Part shown: positions 5,370-7,395 of the stretch, in pieces
How positions within the stretch are numbered: position 1 is the first letter of the stretch
How the letters are laid out: every line of letters begins with the position of its first letter
DNA from: Bacteroidota bacterium
GTDB taxonomy: Bacteria > Bacteroidota > Bacteroidia > Cytophagales > Cyclobacteriaceae
DNA length: 7,395 nucleotides
Assembly (NCBI GenBank): GCA_027297025.1
Contig: JAPUIM010000369.1
Coordinates: 1 to 7,395, forward strand
Reading direction: 5' to 3'
Notes under the pieces: model-generated
Database searches by the model: none
What the model was told of the DNA's origin: nothing
Seen by the model: only the letters and a program-made list of their open reading frames with translations
Program-made: the position numbers and the translations under genes

Positions 5370-7395
5370 ATGAAAGTATCAACTTCGCTTCCTTTTAAGC
5401 TCATCTATTCAGTATTTGAACATGAGCACCTGGGATATTTATTTGGATCTTATGTAATACAACTCAACCATCACCGAGAGTTCACATTATCCCATCAGCA
5501 TATATCCTATAAAAATGCCCCGGAATTCTCATCTGAGTTGGATAAGGTTGACTATTCTATCATAAAACTGGTTGATGCTATACAGAAAGATCATGTGATG
5601 CGCATTTTTGATGAAAAGAATCAAAAACCCGATGAGTTCTTTTCAAATGTTTACAATAAGGAAAATGGAAATGAAGCTCTACAAGAACAGATAGAGGATT
5701 ATTTAGAAGAAAAGAGAGGCCAAATACTAAAACTTTTAAAAGGGAAATGGTTGTTTGAAATGGGGCGTGATGGTGAACCAGCCTGGAAGAGAATTGAGAT
5801 ACTTAATGAACCAGCCACGGTGTTATTCCATTTTAGAAGAAATAAAGACAATACCCACTACTTTCCCACCATTAAACAAGCAGGTCAAAAGGTTGATTTC
5901 AGATACAATGGAGCCGTAATCATTTGCAAAAAACCAGCTTGGATGATTCTAAAGAGCCAACTTTATAGGTTTAAGGGAGAAATTGATGGCCATAAGCTGA
6001 TACCTTTTTTAAACAAGAGGTACATTGCTATACCAAATAGTGTAGAGGAAACCTATTTCAGAAAATTTGTATCTCCTTTAGTGGCCACCTGTGATGTTTT
6101 TGCCCAAGGATTTGATATAAAAACCCATCACTTAGCTCCAATTCCAATCATAAATATTCGTTCGCTAGAAACAGACCCGGATCTAATTGAGGAATCATTA
6201 GTGGAGTTTACTTTATACTTTAAATATGGAACCTACCTGTTGAATGCCGCTCAAACTTCAACAATAAAAGTAGAATTGACTAAGATTGATGACAGGTATA
6301 CTTTTCACAGGATTTCGCGGAATTTTGGTTTGGAAAGATCATGTTTTGAGACACTTTGCAAAACGGGAATAGATCTCTCAAATTCGTCGGCGGTATGTAC
6401 TGTGATACAAGCATTTGAATGGGTACACCGCTGGAAAGAAGATCTTCAAAACCAAGGATACCAATTTTTACAAGACCAATCCACCAAAATATATTTCTTG
6501 GATAGACCGGAAATTTCTTTGGATGTCAAAGAAAGTATCGACTGGTTTGATATTAATGCCATGGTAAAATTTGGTGAGTTTGAAATACCGTTTTGGAAGC
6601 TCCGGAAACAAATATTGAGGAAAAAGAGGGAATTCATTCTTCCCAATGGAGAAGTCGCAGTAATTCCAGAGAAGTGGTTCAACGAATATTCAGAATTATT
6701 TGCTTTTATGGAACAAAACGATTCACAAAAGAACCAGCTCCATTTGAAAAAGCATCATTTAGCATTAGTTAATGATCTGGAAACAGGTAAACTGGCCAAA
6801 GTATCGTTGAGTTCAAAGTTATCCCGACTTCGGCAATTTGATCGGATTCAAGACCAATCTTTATCGTCAAAATTTAGAGGCACTTTAAGACCTTATCAGA
6901 AAGCTGGATTTAACTGGTTGCGGTTTTTAAGCACTTACAATCTGGGTGGATGTTTAGCTGATGACATGGGTTTAGGAAAAACCGTTCAAACCCTGGCCAT
7001 GCTCCAATCTCAGTATGAGCAACAGCCATCTCCAGCTAGCTTGTTGATCATGCCAACTTCCTTGATCTACAATTGGGAATTGGAGGCAAAAAAATTCACA
7101 CCCAAACTGAAATTATTAGTATACAGTGGAACCCAAAGGAATAAGGATGAAAAATTTTTCAGTCGATATGACCTGATTCTTACCTCCTATGGCATTGTCA
7201 GGCTGGACATTGAGATACTCCAAAAATACTATTTCAATTATGTCATTTTAGATGAATCGCAGGCAATCAAAAATCCCCGCTCCATAATAGCCAAAGCGGT
7301 AAACCGCCTAAAGTCCAAACAAAGACTCATATTAACCGGTACTCCTTTAGAAAATTCTACCTTAGATCTTTGGTCGCAAATGAGCTTTATCAATC
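5370..7395 (+). CDS. SNF2-family DNA helicase/ATPase, 3'-truncated by window edge
   Basis: This is a Swi2/Snf2-type superfamily 2 ATPase, expected to translocate on double-stranded DNA or remodel DNA-protein complexes in the cytoplasm. Bacterial members (RapA/HepA-like and others) act in transcription recycling or repair, and its specific role is unknown. 675 codons are visible with no stop. The first about 500 residues carry no helicase motif. A segment at about 391-450 beginning DWFDINAMVKFGEFEI and including LPNGEVAVIPEKWF resembles the bacterial SNF2-associated domain. The ATPase lobe starts with LRPYQKAGFNWLRFL (506-520). Next come motif I DDMGLGKT (531-538, Lys537 of Walker A), motif Ia LLIMPTSLIYNW, motif II DESQ (628-631) and motif III LTGTPLEN (655-662). 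The second RecA lobe (motifs IV-VI with the arginine finger) lies beyond the window. No CxC...CxH SWIM zinc motif is visible. The start is the ATG at 5370. An in-frame TGA at 5364-5366 excludes any upstream start, and there is no Shine-Dalgarno. It follows the terminator after the permease gene, so it is probably a separate unit. Confidence 0.95.
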   Translation, partial: MKVSTSLPFKLIYSVFEHEHLGYLFGSYVIQLNHHREFTLSHQHISYKNAPEFSSELDKVDYSIIKLVDAIQKDHVMRIFDEKNQKPDEFFSNVYNKENGNEALQEQIEDYLEEKRGQILKLLKGKWLFEMGRDGEPAWKRIEILNEPATVLFHFRRNKDNTHYFPTIKQAGQKVDFRYNGAVIICKKPAWMILKSQLYRFKGEIDGHKLIPFLNKRYIAIPNSVEETYFRKFVSPLVATCDVFAQGFDIKTHHLAPIPIINIRSLETDPDLIEESLVEFTLYFKYGTYLLNAAQTSTIKVELTKIDDRYTFHRISRNFGLERSCFETLCKTGIDLSNSSAVCTVIQAFEWVHRWKEDLQNQGYQFLQDQSTKIYFLDRPEISLDVKESIDWFDINAMVKFGEFEIPFWKLRKQILRKKREFILPNGEVAVIPEKWFNEYSELFAFMEQNDSQKNQLHLKKHHLALVNDLETGKLAKVSLSSKLSRLRQFDRIQDQSLSSKFRGTLRPYQKAGFNWLRFLSTYNLGGCLADDMGLGKTVQTLAMLQSQYEQQPSPASLLIMPTSLIYNWELEAKKFTPKLKLLVYSGTQRNKDEKFFSRYDLILTSYGIVRLDIEILQKYYFNYVILDESQAIKNPRSIIAKAVNRLKSKQRLILTGTPLENSTLDLWSQMSFIN

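Noticed and set aside
6446..6682. Minus-strand open frame of 78 codons inside the SNF2 gene
   Set aside because: It is antisense to the SNF2-associated domain region and has no recognisable features.

Overview
The window looks like an ordinary chromosomal stretch from a member of the Bacteroidota, most likely of the Cytophagales/Cyclobacteriaceae type. This rests on protein character. The GlyA fragment has the Bacteroidota-type segment after the PLP lysine. TatC has the enlarged first periplasmic loop I associate with this phylum, and the LolC/E-like permease starts with the phylum-typical FIAKRYFLSKKKK stretch. Clear Shine-Dalgarno sequences are mostly absent in front of genes. No species can be named without a database search.

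Layout: (1) 1-2056, plus strand: the 3' part of glyA (its start lies before the window), then tatC 15 bp downstream, probably one transcript. (2) 2057-2130: a short convergent gap with a weak AT-rich hairpin and an isolated strong Shine-Dalgarno sequence in front of a 12-codon frame. (3) 2131-3549, minus strand: a 472-residue multi-pass membrane protein with a TTG start and a GT-C glycosyltransferase-like layout, function unknown. (4) 3550-3661: a divergent intergenic region. (5) 3662-5286, plus strand: rbfA (30S ribosome maturation) and, 20 bp on, a LolC/LolE-type FtsX-fold permease, followed by a convincing intrinsic terminator at about 5289-5323. (6) 5370 to the window end, plus strand: a SNF2-family helicase/ATPase whose C-terminal half is cut off by the window edge.

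Functionally the genes are mostly housekeeping and not obviously one pathway: one-carbon metabolism (GlyA), export of folded proteins (TatC), ribosome maturation (RbfA), probable lipoprotein release for outer-membrane sorting (LolC/E-like), and ATP-dependent DNA remodelling (SNF2). I see no mobile element, CRISPR array, RNA gene, prophage part or defence cassette, and nothing that amounts to a new system. The points most worth a second look are the GT-C-like membrane protein, the non-ATG starts of three of the four genes other than SNF2 and glyA, the cysteine pair in the TatC periplasmic loop, and the Shine-Dalgarno-led micro-frame antisense to the 3' end of the membrane protein gene.
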